DNA of 64,000 bases from NCBI GenBank assembly GCA_047633055.1, contig JBLIEI010000001.1, positions 80,135 to 144,134 of the forward strand, written 5' to 3'. The position numbers were made by a program, and so were the translations under genes. This DNA comes from CALJFL01 sp047633055. GTDB lineage: Bacteria > Pseudomonadota > Gammaproteobacteria > Pseudomonadales > Halieaceae. Shown piece by piece: positions 1-8,289 of the stretch. The stretch's first letter is position 1, and every line of letters begins with the position of its first letter. The notes beneath the pieces are model-generated. The model made no database searches. It was not told where the DNA came from and was given only the letters and a program-made list of their open reading frames with translations.

Positions 1-144
1 CTTGCCATTGATCCCGCCCGAGATGAGAGCTGGATGTTGGCCTTGTGCTACGTGATGCTCTACGCCGCTGCGGTGCTCACTCTGTGGTCGATGGTGGTGT
101 ACTTGAAGGCAGCATGGGAGATTATTAAGAACAAATCCCTATAA
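1..144 (+). CDS. pgsA: CDP-diacylglycerol--glycerol-3-phosphate 3-phosphatidyltransferase, C-terminal end (partial)
   Basis: Only the last 47 codons are in the window, ending in TAA at 142-144. The tail is a hydrophobic helix followed by the pattern WSMVVYLKAAW and a short basic end, as in the last transmembrane segment of PgsA. PgsA makes phosphatidylglycerophosphate, the committed step to phosphatidylglycerol, in the inner membrane. tRNA-Cys and tRNA-Leu genes lie downstream, as in the pgsA-tRNA cluster of many gammaproteobacteria, which supports the call. The catalytic CDP-alcohol phosphotransferase motif lies outside the window. Confidence 0.8.
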   Translation, partial: LAIDPARDESWMLALCYVMLYAAAVLTLWSMVVYLKAAWEIIKNKSL

Positions 145-180
145 AATCATCTAGTTAGAGATTATATGTGATGGCATATG

Positions 181-559
181 ATGACAGGACTTCCCCTCTT
201 ACTGTGACTCACCTTTCTTTCTGTTCCGGCCCTGGTCGTCGCAGAGACGACGCCAAGTGTCACTGTGTTAAACGCGGACGGAAAGAGAGTTAACCTAACC
301 GAATATAAGGGTCGCCCGCTCATCTTGCACTTGTGGGCTATTGGGTGTCAGTTTCCGCGAAGACGAAGGTGTAAACCCGCAAGCAGCGCTCACCGCGCGT
401 GCCCACAGTTTCAAAATCTTATTGAAGGGCGTTCAGGTAGCCGAGCTCTGTGGCGTCAAAGGCACGCCGACAAGGCTGTTTATCGACAGTGCTGGCAACA
501 TCGTCGGCACCATCAACACTTCGGTGCCCGATAACCTGTGCTGCGCCAATACGCGATAA
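181..559 (+). pseudogene. TlpA/ResA-like thioredoxin remnant
   Basis: The frame starting at ATG 181 reads a short signal-peptide-like stretch interrupted by TGA at codon 9. It then gives a typical TlpA entry (NADGKRVNLTEYKGRPLILHLWA), which stops making sense near 340. The homologous text resumes in another frame with FREDEGVNPQAALTA, then GVKGTPT and FIDSAGNIVGTIN, the cis-proline region and end of a TlpA fold. The piece between LWA and LLGVSF, which should hold the CxxC redox centre, is deleted. One nonsense codon plus an internal frame-changing deletion make this a dead periplasmic thiol-disulfide oxidoreductase. Confidence 0.75.
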
Positions 560-601
560 TTGCGATGCAGAAACTCCCGAATTGATTCACTCCCAAATGG
601 C

Positions 602-629
602 TTGAAACTCCGCCGCAACTCTATACAAT
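602..629 (+). promoter_or_regulatory. Putative sigma-70 promoter of tRNA-Cys
   Basis: TTGAAA at 602-607 and TACAAT at 624-629 are separated by 16 bases, about 50 bases upstream of tRNA-Cys, and are followed by a GC-rich discriminator. This would let tRNA-Cys be transcribed on its own, without read-through from pgsA. Confidence 0.6.
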
Positions 630-677
630 GCACGCCTCCAGATCTCGGAGTTGCCGAATTTGGCGCGATTTTATAGA

Positions 678-751
678 GGCTCGGTGGCAGAGTGGTCATG
701 CAGCGGATTGCAAATCCGTCAACGCCGGTTCGATTCCGACCCGAGCCTCCA
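678..751 (+). tRNA. tRNA-Cys (anticodon GCA)
   Basis: The acceptor arms GGCTCGG (678-684) and CCGAGCC (741-747) pair fully. The anticodon stem-loop carries GCA, the T-loop is GGTTCGATTCC, and CCA is encoded at 749-751. In many gammaproteobacteria the order after pgsA is tRNA-Gly, tRNA-Cys, tRNA-Leu; no tRNA-Gly is seen between pgsA and this gene. Confidence 0.95.
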
Positions 752-947
752 ATCTTTTTGACATCCCCAAACGTTTTTCCCATGTTACCCGCCAACTGAT
801 AATGGGCTACGACGCCTTTAATCCACTTTAATCTAAACTACGTATTTTTATATATTAAAGGTGATTGATAAGTGGTTTTTTTATTCCTTATTAGTGGCTG
901 TAGTCGGTGTTATAAATACATCGAAAAGTAAAACTGGGAACATTTCA

Positions 948-1460
948 ATGATCAAAAATTTAGTATTCTCCACGTTATTCTTGGTACCAGTTGGCGTTGC
1001 TGCAACTAACCTTTCAATTGATATGAAGGACTTAGACTCAGGGAGATCAGTTGGTTATGTATCGGTAGAGCAAACTGAATATGGTGTGGTTTTTACGCCA
1101 AATTTGTCAGGATTACCAGAGGGCTTGCATGGATTCCATATTCACGAAAACCCTTCATGCGATGCTTCCGAAAAAAATGGTAAAGTCGTCCTGGGTGGCT
1201 CTGCTGGAGGTCACTATGACCCACTGAAAACTGGCCTACACGGTTTTCCGTGGACCAGTGGGAACCATTTAGGTGATCTGCCACCGATTCATGTTGATAT
1301 TGATAATAAGGCGGTGCAGCCAGTATTATCGCCTCGAGTTAAACTCTCTGATTTATCAAGACGAGCATTAATGGTGCACGCTGGCGGTGACAATCATTCC
1401 GATCACCCTAAAGCTCTCGGGGGTGGCGGTGCGCGCTTAGTGTGTGGTGTGGTTGAATAA
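948..1460 (+). CDS. sodC: Periplasmic Cu/Zn superoxide dismutase
   Basis: The 170-residue protein starts with a signal peptide (cleavage near residue 19). It carries the Cu/Zn-SOD signatures: GFHIHENPSC with copper ligands at about residues 64 and 66 and the structural cysteine at 71, GGHYDP near 87-92, GNHLGDLPP around 105-113, and the C-terminal block with VHAGGDNHSDHP and the second cysteine in RLVCGV. It dismutates superoxide in the periplasm. ATG 948 is chosen because the signal peptide begins there; the frame is open further upstream without a convincing start. It appears monocistronic, with no terminator seen. The surrounding genes are unrelated singles. Confidence 0.93.
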   Translation: MIKNLVFSTLFLVPVGVAATNLSIDMKDLDSGRSVGYVSVEQTEYGVVFTPNLSGLPEGLHGFHIHENPSCDASEKNGKVVLGGSAGGHYDPLKTGLHGFPWTSGNHLGDLPPIHVDIDNKAVQPVLSPRVKLSDLSRRALMVHAGGDNHSDHPKALGGGGARLVCGVVE

Positions 1461-2051
1461 TAAAGAGGAAAAGAGAAGAAAGGGTCAAAACCCACTAAAT
1501 ATTCCTGTTGATGGCAGCGAGACCGCAGCCAATAAGCAGGCCCGCTAAAACGTAATAGGCTTTGGCCCCTCAAGTTTGTTACGTTTTCCTTCCTTGTCTA
1601 GACTCTCGTTTACCCTTTCGCAAAGTGCCACACACAAAGTCGAAAAGCTGGCACCTACGAACATGTGTGGAAAAAAGATATCTGGAAAACAGGAGGTGAA
1701 CAAGATTGACGTGCCGAAGCCTGATGATACACAACAACGGAGAATGCGATAATCATGAGCCAAGAGGCCGCTAGGCTATGGACTCTGGTTATTTGAGGCC
1801 AGTCGTATTGTTTATACTGCGATACGTGCAGGCTCCAACTTTGTTCCAATGAGACCTACTTTTTTCACGTTTAGTTTTTTCATTCTGGCAGTTTTGGCGT
1901 GCTCCGCTTTCATTTCAATAGTCGTGTAAACTTGGTCCTAGCGGGTTTAGGCTCGATCGCAGCTATAGCGTTTGGGGCCTGCTCTCGCATCTGACACCCA
2001 CACCAGACTGGCCAATGTAAAAGGCAAGACCTGACCCTGTAGAATGCTTAT
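1461..2051. other. Non-coding stretch with repeat fragments
   Basis: No convincing gene. It holds an inverted repeat with 9-base arms AAAACGTAA (1547-1555) and TTACGTTTT (1579-1587) enclosing CCCCTCAAGTTT, a string that recurs near 45630. It also holds an 18-base copy of a dispersed repeat at 2019-2036, identical to 46989-47006. Both look like pieces of small REP- or MITE-type elements. Confidence 0.5.
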
Positions 2052-2684
2052 ATGAAACTCAACGCGCTTCACAAAATTCTCGGCCTGATTATGATAGCCC
2101 CCCTAATTCTATGGGCTATCACTGGACTAATATTTCTAACAAAGCCCGGTTACAACAATGCCTACGAACAGCTTTCGCCAGCGCTCTATCATTTCGACAA
2201 AACAGCACGGGTCACAGGTGCAACGAGCTGGACCGACATCCGCTTATTGAGAACAGTCTTGGGGTACCATCTACTGGTTCAGGAAGCCGGTAGTTGGAAA
2301 CATCTGGATCCATTCACATTGGAGGTGAAATCGCAGCCAAATCCTGAGCAGGTAAAGGCACTGATTCAGGATGCCACTAAAGCAAGTCCTGGCCGTTACG
2401 GAACGATTTCAACTGTTCAAGATAATATTGCGATCACAGATACAGATGTGATTATCACATTAGACTGGAACTCATTGACACTCAGGCAAGAGGGTAGAGA
2501 TACACGTCTAATAAATATTCTGTACCAGATCCATTACTTGCAGTGGTTCGGCTCCCCTCTACCGAACACGTTATTTGGAATATTTGGGCTGATTTTACTG
2601 GTTGCGCTGTCAGTTCTTGGTTGCGCAACGTATATCCGTGGCAAGATCAATGAACGCACTTTGCCGCCTAATTCCGAATTATAA
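2052..2684 (+). CDS. PepSY-associated transmembrane protein
   Basis: A 210-residue membrane protein of the PepSY-TM type. The first helix follows MKLNALHKILGLI, with the conserved HK of this family. A periplasmic section of about 140 residues contains a PepSY-like stretch (residues about 85-140). The second helix follows an IHYLQWFG motif and ends with a short cytoplasmic tail. Such proteins are often found with iron or siderophore uptake or as reductase-like membrane components, but no partner lies next to it. No clear ribosome binding site precedes ATG 2052, and a dispersed repeat ends only 15 bases upstream, so its own promoter may be lost or supplied by the repeat. Confidence 0.7.
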   Translation: MKLNALHKILGLIMIAPLILWAITGLIFLTKPGYNNAYEQLSPALYHFDKTARVTGATSWTDIRLLRTVLGYHLLVQEAGSWKHLDPFTLEVKSQPNPEQVKALIQDATKASPGRYGTISTVQDNIAITDTDVIITLDWNSLTLRQEGRDTRLINILYQIHYLQWFGSPLPNTLFGIFGLILLVALSVLGCATYIRGKINERTLPPNSEL

Positions 2685-2965
2685 AGGGCAAAGCGCCGTT
2701 GTATGGATTCCATAAGGTTCGGGGCAAGCTATTGTATTTGAGACCACTATAATGGCTGAGGCAACAGGCAAGTCCTGATACTAGCGCCGTTTACCAAAAG
2801 TCAGGCGAGACCCCCCTTAGCATCATAGTGATAATTATTAGCGTACAATCAGGGTGTACGTGCCTATTGCCCAATAAACACACGCAGTCGAAAAAAGCCT
2901 GTTACGCTTTCTACTAGGTCTGATTTTAGCGTTGCGCATAACTGTCCACTTCCGAGGGGAAAAAA

Positions 2966-3253
2966 ATGTCAAATGAAGGTTATCACGAGCCGATAAACGA
3001 ACTCACGGATGAAACAAGGGACATGCACAGAGCCATTACATCGTTGATGGAGGAGCTCGAAGCGGTAGATTGGTACAATCAACGAGTTGACGCCTGTAAA
3101 GACGAAGATTTGAAAGCGATCCTTGCTCACAATAGAGATGAGGAAAAAGAGCATGCAGCAATGGTTCTTGAATGGATTAGACGAAAAGACCCTCGCTTTG
3201 ATAAAGAGTTAAAGGACTATCTGTTTACGGATAAACCTATTGCTCACAAATAA
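2966..3253 (+). CDS. Ferritin-like protein of the encapsulated (EncFtn) type, without encapsulin partner
   Basis: This 95-residue protein matches the EncFtn core: HEPINELTDETRDMHRAI, then SLMEELEAVDWY, HNRDEEKEHAA and LEWIRR. The glutamates and histidine in ELEAVDW and EEKEHA are the ferroxidase ligands of the family, which oxidises Fe(II) as a ring-shaped decamer inside an encapsulin shell. A strong GAGGGG ribosome binding site precedes ATG 2966. The protein ends directly after the core (KPIAHK) and lacks the C-terminal extension that carries the shell-targeting peptide in known EncFtn proteins. No encapsulin gene follows; the next gene is a DUF2834 membrane protein. The family call is firm; the role without a shell is open. 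Confidence 0.88.
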   Translation: MSNEGYHEPINELTDETRDMHRAITSLMEELEAVDWYNQRVDACKDEDLKAILAHNRDEEKEHAAMVLEWIRRKDPRFDKELKDYLFTDKPIAHK

Positions 3254-3368
3254 GATGCACAGCCAACTCGTGATGGTAGCCAGACATAAATTTGGCACGT
3301 CCCGTTACGCGACGCCGTAAGGCTCAATGCCGGTGGTGCTCGACACTCTATCCAGTGAGATTTAACGT

Positions 3369-3710
3369 ATGAATGATGTCGTGTTCAAAACATGCCTTCT
3401 CCTAGCGGCATTATTATTTACTACTATATTCTGCTTCCTTGTAATTCCGCCGCTAGTCGTGAATTTCGACATCATAGGAGCGTTCGCTGCAGGTTTTGTC
3501 AATCCATTTGCAGCCGGTTATTCCACGGACGTTCTATTTTGTTGGCTCATTTTGGCGGTCTGGGTATGGTTTGAGGCATCAAGCCTCGCTATCAGGCATG
3601 GCTGGATTTGTCTGGTGTTAGGCGTTGTTCCCGGTGTGGCTGTGGGCTTTGCGCTGTACCTGCTGTTTCGCCATTCGCAGTTAACCGCTCGCGGCACTAA
3701 AAGTGCATAA
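3369..3710 (+). CDS. DUF2834 small membrane protein
   Basis: A 113-residue hydrophobic protein with three predicted transmembrane helices (about residues 7-29, 55-75 and 78-100) and a basic C-terminus. The pattern of a first helix, an AAGFVNPFAAGYSTDVLF linker and a WVWFEA helix matches DUF2834, a family of unknown function common in aquatic bacteria. It stands alone, about 115 bases after the ferritin-like gene, and shares no operon with the next gene. Confidence 0.7.
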   Translation: MNDVVFKTCLLLAALLFTTIFCFLVIPPLVVNFDIIGAFAAGFVNPFAAGYSTDVLFCWLILAVWVWFEASSLAIRHGWICLVLGVVPGVAVGFALYLLFRHSQLTARGTKSA

Positions 3711-3771
3711 CAAGTCACCCGGGTCTGGTTCGGTTTGGCGTTATTGAGCGTTCTAAAACTGAGGTCTTTCT

Positions 3772-4422
3772 ATGTATATTCCAAAATTCAACGAAGAAAA
3801 AGATGTCTCCAAGTTGTATTCACATATTGAGTCGAATCCACTGGGTGCATGGACAGCTATCGTGGACGACAACATTGTTGCGAATCACATCCCTTTCTTG
3901 TTGCACAAAAATGAGGGTGAGCTAGGCACATTAGTCGGCCATGTCGCCAGGGCAAATAATATTTGGCAGGAATTCTCAGCTGAAAGGAATTCGCTTGTGA
4001 TTTTTCAAGGGAATCAGTCATATATGAGTCCTAACTGGTATCCCAGTAAACATGAGGATGGTAAAGGCGTTCCAACATGGTGTTACATGGTTGTCCATGC
4101 TCAGGGAGTTCCCAGGATAATTGAAGATCCCGAATGGTTGCTGCACCACGTGAACGAGCTAACGGATACACACGAAGGCAAGCGACCGTCGCCTTGGAAA
4201 GTTTCTGATGCACCGGAGGACTTCATCAATATGCTGGTGGGAGGTATTGTTGGTATAGAAATTGAAATGACTGAAATTAGAGGCAAGTGGAAGTTGGATC
4301 AAAATCGATCTCAAGCGGACAAGGTCGGCGTTATCGCAGGTTTGAAGTCTACAGCTGATTCACAATCACATGGCATAGCCGAACAGTTTGCTAAGCAAAT
4401 GGAATTTGATGTTAAAAGTTAA
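3772..4422 (+). CDS. PaiB-family FMN-binding protein
   Basis: The 216 residues fit the PaiB / 'FMN-binding negative transcriptional regulator' family. The N-terminus MYIPKFNEE, the block HIPFLL, GHVARAN, the signature YMSPNWYPSK and VPTWCYMVVHAQG, and a helical C-terminus with KLDQNRSQADKVGVI are all in order. The fold is a pyridoxamine-phosphate-oxidase-like split barrel. In Bacillus PaiB affects sporulation and protease genes; elsewhere the physiological role is unclear. TGAGGT sits about 9 bases before ATG 3772. The next gene begins 10 bases after the stop, so the two may be co-transcribed. Confidence 0.85.
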   Translation: MYIPKFNEEKDVSKLYSHIESNPLGAWTAIVDDNIVANHIPFLLHKNEGELGTLVGHVARANNIWQEFSAERNSLVIFQGNQSYMSPNWYPSKHEDGKGVPTWCYMVVHAQGVPRIIEDPEWLLHHVNELTDTHEGKRPSPWKVSDAPEDFINMLVGGIVGIEIEMTEIRGKWKLDQNRSQADKVGVIAGLKSTADSQSHGIAEQFAKQMEFDVKS

Positions 4423-4431
4423 GGATTCGGT

Positions 4432-4746
4432 GTGAGCACCGCGCCCACTGACCGCGAACAAAAAAAACTGGGCAAAATGTCTAAGGCCAGGCATACGCAC
4501 TTTATTCTTCTTGTCATCTTGATCTGCTTGGCCAGTATTACTTTTTTAGTGCCGGAGGAGGTGGCTCCCGTGATGACAGTAGGTGTCGGAGTACTGATCT
4601 GCATGGTAGGCATATCGGCATTTATGTTGCAGTATTTTCGGAAATGCCCTCGCTGTAAAGACCGCATTACTCGCAATCAAGGCGCGTGCGTGGGTTGTGG
4701 ACTAGAATATTATGTCGTTAAGCAAAAAAATTCTGGCAATGGGTGA
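4432..4746 (+). CDS. Small membrane protein with C-terminal zinc ribbon
   Basis: A 104-residue protein with a basic N-terminus, two hydrophobic helices (about residues 25-43 and 49-70) and a CPRC...CVGC four-cysteine zinc-ribbon motif near residues 74-92. GTG 4432 is the likely start, with AAGGATT at 4421-4427 as ribosome binding site. It lies 10 bases after the PaiB-like gene. I do not recognise the family; the layout suggests a membrane-anchored metal- or nucleic-acid-binding ribbon. Confidence 0.6.
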   Translation: MSTAPTDREQKKLGKMSKARHTHFILLVILICLASITFLVPEEVAPVMTVGVGVLICMVGISAFMLQYFRKCPRCKDRITRNQGACVGCGLEYYVVKQKNSGNG

Positions 4747-4868
4747 TCCTGAATCACTGAACTCGAAGCGGGCATAAGTTTTGTGATATCAGTAAGTTTA
4801 GGAATATCTTTCGTTCGCTACACATAATTTGGGCCGTTATTGAAACATGCCTCACTGTTGTACTCGCT

Positions 4869-5090
4869 ATGGCAAAGGGGCATCCGCCAGGCATTATGTT
4901 CATGCCTGTCGCGCTTTCGTTACGGGGAGTTGGACACGTATTTCTTTGGCTTGGCCATGAGCTAGCAGTTCGCGGGGAAGTCTCATCTGAGAATGGAGAA
5001 AGTAACGAAAGAATGTTTCAGCAAACGCCAGGTATTGATTCTTTTGTGTATGCGTTTTGCGCAGTACTTATTGCTGCCTCCCGGCGTTAA
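4869..5090 (+). CDS. Possible small membrane protein, doubtful
   Basis: A 73-codon frame from ATG 4869 with one hydrophobic segment (GIMFMPVALSLRGVGHVFLWL). The same frame is open upstream to about 4780 without a good start, so this may be the tail of a decayed membrane protein. No family is recognised. It is followed to about 5371 by sequence with no gene I can support. Confidence 0.2.
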   Translation: MAKGHPPGIMFMPVALSLRGVGHVFLWLGHELAVRGEVSSENGESNERMFQQTPGIDSFVYAFCAVLIAASRR

Positions 5091-5371
5091 GGGTTTTTAC
5101 TGTAAATGACTGTTTTTCACTCAAAATAGAAGTGGAAAAGCCCAGTAGCATGACGCTATGTAGTTTTTTCATACGCAGACGTTATATGAGCTTATGGGGA
5201 TATTGTCAGCCAGGCGAACCGAGGATAGATATTGGAGCGTACGGCATAGATTCGTATTCATGCCTCTCTAACGCGTAAAAACAATGAGGGCCGGTGATGG
5301 AAGCCAAATCCACCAGAATGGCCAAGGCAAAAAGTAACACCTGCCCCGACTCTGTTAAGGAGGCATGCACG

Positions 5372-5832
5372 ATGGTTCAAAAGTGGCACCTCGCACAGAT
5401 GAACGTTGGCACCATTAGATACTTGCATGAAGACCCTCGAATGAGCGGCTTTATGAATCGGCTTGATGAAATTAATGCACTAGCTGATCACAGCCCAGGG
5501 TTTGTCTGGCGACTGCAAAGCGATAGTGGCAACGCCACCGACATTGACGTAGGGGGGAAGCCGCTGTTTCTTGCCAACATGTCTGTGTGGGATCAGCGGA
5601 TGCACTGTTTAGCTACGTGTACAAATCAAAGCACCAGGAGGTGTTGGTTCAGCGCAGAGAATGGTTTGAAAAACAGCAGGACCCTTACCAAGTACTGTGG
5701 TGGATTCCGACAGCCCACACGCCGTCAGCTCAGGAAGGATTGAATAGACTTGAATTACTGAATGACCTCGGGCCAAGCCTCCGGGCTTTTACGTTCAAAA
5801 CTCAATTTCCATGTCCTGATATTAAAGTATGA
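5372..5832 (+). pseudogene. DUF3291 protein, frameshifted
   Basis: An AAGGAGG site at 5356-5362 precedes ATG 5372, which begins MVQKWHLAQMNVGTIRY, the start of a DUF3291 (dimeric alpha/beta-barrel) protein. It continues through PGFVWRLQSDSGNATDID and NMSVWD. At about 5590 the frame changes: the next family segment, SADALFSYVYKSKHQEVL, then WWIPTAHTP and FKTQFPCPDIKV, is read one frame over to the stop at 5830-5832. A single-base indel explains it. The rest of the gene is well preserved, so the lesion is recent, or is a sequencing error. Confidence 0.8.
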
Positions 5833-6032
5833 AAAGCCTTTGTGTAACTGGTGGTTCGAGTCCGGGATTTAGTCCCGAGTATATGAATACCGCTCGCTCA
5901 CGTGGCTGTGTACTTGTGGAGAGAGATATTGAACTTGTCAACGGCGGCGAAGAGGTTGGGCTTATGGGGGAGGTTGCCAGCACCGTTTTGCAGCTTATAG
6001 GCGCTGCTTATAGCCTGGTAATTCATTGCTGA
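5829..6032 (+). pseudogene. LOG-family (lysine-decarboxylase-like) protein, N-terminal fragment
   Basis: The first 50 or so codons match the start of the TIGR00730 / LOG family: MKSLCVTGGSSPGF, LVERDIELVNGG and EEVGLMGEVA. Family members are about 180-200 residues and carry a PGGxGTxxE phosphoribohydrolase motif; here the homology stops after residue 55 and the motif is absent. The ATG overlaps the TGA of the DUF3291 gene in an ATGA junction, so the pair was once translationally coupled. About 260 bases after it hold no recognisable remainder. Confidence 0.75.
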
Positions 6033-6293
6033 CTTAATGTTAGTTGGTTACTTACGTCGTTAACGGATTTGAGGCCGACAAGCGCGCAGATCGGATTTAG
6101 CAAATGCTGCAAGAGGCTCCGTTCGTTTGTGCTCTTTAAGTTGTTAGGTGTGCGGGAGAAAGATGTCACGCAGATAAACAAGCTGGCAGAGTCTGACTTC
6201 ACTAGAGTCGGTGCCGTTCAGGTGGCCGCAGGAGTTGTGGGTTGAGTGGGAGCAGGTGCGTCTAAAGAGGCTAGCCAATAGGGCCAACGGCCA

Positions 6294-6524
6294 TCAGTGT
6301 CTCAGCTGAGCATCTAACTGATCCACTACCTCCGCCCAATCGGCATCGTCGTTGATAGCCTCCTGTATAAACTGCGCCTGCCCAGCGCTCCAGAATGCGG
6401 CCCGCTGCAGCGGCACTTCATTCGGTAGATGGTTGTTTTTGATGAAGGCTTCGATAGCAACGTCGTTGTTGGGAAGGCCTAATTGTGCGAACAGCGTGTA
6501 GATCGTGTGGCTTGATGTATCCAT
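6294..6524 (-). CDS. DUF2789 protein
   Basis: A 76-residue acidic soluble protein beginning MDTSSHTIYTLFAQLGLP and ending DADWAEVVDQLDAQLRH, the hallmark of DUF2789, a family of unknown function frequent in gammaproteobacteria. The frame is open to an earlier ATG at 6542. The start at 6524 is preferred because an ACCTCC/GGAGGT site lies at 6535-6540, ten bases before it, while the upstream ATG has none. Confidence 0.85.
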   Translation of the reverse strand: MDTSSHTIYTLFAQLGLPNNDVAIEAFIKNNHLPNEVPLQRAAFWSAGQAQFIQEAINDDADWAEVVDQLDAQLRH

Positions 6525-6581
6525 AAGGCATATTACCTCCAATTATTAGCTCGCCGCGGACAGTAGTACTACTGCTATCGC

Positions 6582-6845
6582 CTATTCTTTGGTCGCGGTC
6601 ATGGCTTGTTTTACTTTGTCCATGTCTACTGCATCAACTGCCTTGTCTTTATCGACAGAGTCGTAAGCTTTTTTGTAGTCAATATCACCGCTGCTCACAG
6701 CCTCTGTAAGCTTGCCGGCATCAACAGCTTCAGTGACTTTGTCTGTATCGACGGCTTCCATGAGCTTGCCAACGTCTTGTGCTTGGGTGCCGAAGCTCAA
6801 TAGGGACAAGGTACAGGTGGTCAGCAAAATTGGAATTAATTTCAT
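6582..6845 (-). CDS. Secreted repeat protein of unknown function
   Basis: An 87-residue protein with a signal peptide (cleavage after GTQA, near residue 22). The rest is built from about six imperfect repeats of roughly 10-11 residues around the theme VDxxKxxEAV (for example VDTDKVTEAVDAGKLTEAV, then KAVDAVDMDKVKQAM). The mature protein is highly charged, small and predicted helical, and probably periplasmic. No family recognised. It is transcribed toward DUF2789 but 57 bases separate the two. Confidence 0.65.
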   Translation of the reverse strand: MKLIPILLTTCTLSLLSFGTQAQDVGKLMEAVDTDKVTEAVDAGKLTEAVSSGDIDYKKAYDSVDKDKAVDAVDMDKVKQAMTATKE

Positions 6846-6989
6846 TGAAGCTTACTCGTTATTTGTGAAGTTGATGCCAGAGAATATACCCATCCTCGAG
6901 TTGCGACCAGTCCCTGTGCTCAAATCGGGTCAACGGTTTTTGCCTGCAGTTCAAGCGTCCACGCCTTTGAGCAATAACCGAGAGATTTC

Positions 6990-7619
6990 TCAGGTTTCTG
7001 GAGACTTCGGGACGTCGGTGTCAGCTGGGGTTTTTGTTTCCAGTAGATTGGGAAACAGGCCAAGATCTCGAGCCTCGTAAGCCCAGATCAGCAACGGGGC
7101 GATGGGTGGCACCATTAAGGAGTTAAATTGAAAAGCGAGTGCAATTACATCTGGCGAGGGTACGGTGCCTAGCGCGAAAAAGGTGGATCCCAAACCCAGC
7201 ATAAGTGTCTTTATCGCTACAGATACCAAGCCGACGATCACCAGTAACCAGAGGATGAGTAGACCTCGCGCAAAGCGCTCTACAGGGGATTCCATAGGCG
7301 TGGCAAAATGCAAAGCCGCGTAGAAGGGAATGGAGTAGGTGAGACCCCGGGTGTCTACCTGGAAAGCCAGTTGATTGCCCGCTTCGGCAGCAGGCAGGAA
7401 TTGGCCGTCCAACTCGCCCAGTGCTGAGGCGATCACCATAGTCGTGTTGTCGAGCGTGACGCTGCTGACCAACTCAGGTATCCACCACTGTAAAATTAAG
7501 CCCGCTAGCCACACCACGGGCGCCGCGATAACCGAGCCCAGTACTTGCCACGCAACAAAGGCAACAGGCAGCAGCAAAAGTACCAGCCCGAAAAACCGCC
7601 TTACGCTCTGTTTGTTCAA
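6990..7619 (-). CDS. Exosortase H-associated membrane protein
   Basis: A 209-residue membrane protein with N- and C-terminal helices around a periplasmic part, matching the partner protein encoded beside exosortase H in other bacteria (RFFGLVLLLLPVAFVAW, SALGELDGQFLPA, FYAALHFATP, LGTVPSPDVIAL). The frame runs upstream through xrtH. TTG 7619 is chosen because it overlaps the xrtH stop codon (TTGA) and removes a non-hydrophobic N-terminus. The tight overlap implies translational coupling to xrtH. Its biochemical role in sorting is not established. Confidence 0.8.
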   Translation of the reverse strand: MNKQSVRRFFGLVLLLLPVAFVAWQVLGSVIAAPVVWLAGLILQWWIPELVSSVTLDNTTMVIASALGELDGQFLPAAEAGNQLAFQVDTRGLTYSIPFYAALHFATPMESPVERFARGLLILWLLVIVGLVSVAIKTLMLGLGSTFFALGTVPSPDVIALAFQFNSLMVPPIAPLLIWAYEARDLGLFPNLLETKTPADTDVPKSPET

Positions 7620-8119
7620 GCGAGCTGCGTCGCCATCGTTTGCTGCCTGTTTAGGTAGCGCAGGTACAGTATAAACACGATCAGCACGTCTAGCATGATC
7701 AATACGGGCCATATATACAGGTGGGTCCAGGTGAAAATAGCCAGATCCCATTGGCCGAGATAGAAAAGGCTGATAATGCGGACTATGTTGATGGACTGTA
7801 CCGCTATAAAACCGAGTGCTATGGCACAAATTTTCTGTTTCCAATTAGCAGGGAAAGCCAGTACACCCGCGACGAGGACAATGGTCGCTTCCACCCCATT
7901 GCAACCGGCCTCAATGGACACCGCGAATTGCGCCGTACGGTGTTCGATGATTCTCCCGTAAGCCACCACTGCATCATCGAAAGGTATAATAATTCCGGCA
8001 CTTATGGTCGCCAAAAGGGAGGTAAAGGGCTGAATTGCAGCTGCCTGCACTGAGACCTGCATCTCCAGAGTAAAAAGTCCCACAAGGACTAAGGTGAAAA
8101 CTGTAATAAAGCGCGCCAT
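7616..8119 (-). CDS. xrtH: Exosortase H, IPTL-CTERM-specific transpeptidase/protease
   Basis: A 167-residue polytopic membrane protein with the exosortase catalytic elements: cysteine in EAGCNGVEA, arginine in NIVRI, and histidine in TWTHLYIWP. Length and motif spacing fit XrtH, which processes proteins carrying a C-terminal IPTLxxW-type sorting tail. GAGGAA lies about 6 bases before ATG 8119. A fitting substrate is encoded in this window at 14177-15814. Sorting takes place at the outer face of the inner membrane. Confidence 0.88.
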   Translation of the reverse strand: MARFITVFTLVLVGLFTLEMQVSVQAAAIQPFTSLLATISAGIIIPFDDAVVAYGRIIEHRTAQFAVSIEAGCNGVEATIVLVAGVLAFPANWKQKICAIALGFIAVQSINIVRIISLFYLGQWDLAIFTWTHLYIWPVLIMLDVLIVFILYLRYLNRQQTMATQLA

Positions 8120-8289
8120 GAAATTCCTCTATCGTCCTGCGTAGAATAGCAGAAGCCACGGATGTGTTTAAAGGACTTTTTATCCTCACGAATAGGCTGA
8201 GGCGGTTGCCTGGAAACGGCGGTAGAATGAATTAAAGGTAAGTAAGCTATGATAGCCGCGTCTTACATTCATTACACACGAAGGGGGTA

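Noticed and set aside
5845..5875. tRNA-like T-arm (GGTTCGAGTCC)
   Set aside because: The string lies inside the LOG-family remnant and codes for its conserved GGSSPGF segment. No acceptor or anticodon arms can be built around it.
900..6050. Integron-like cassette array
   Set aside because: Small same-strand genes separated by gaps suggested cassettes. I looked for attC-type pairs (RYYYAAC and GTTRRRY bounding an imperfect palindrome) after each gene. Only weak single halves were found (for example near 3708-3755), with no consistent 60-130-base palindromes and no integron integrase.
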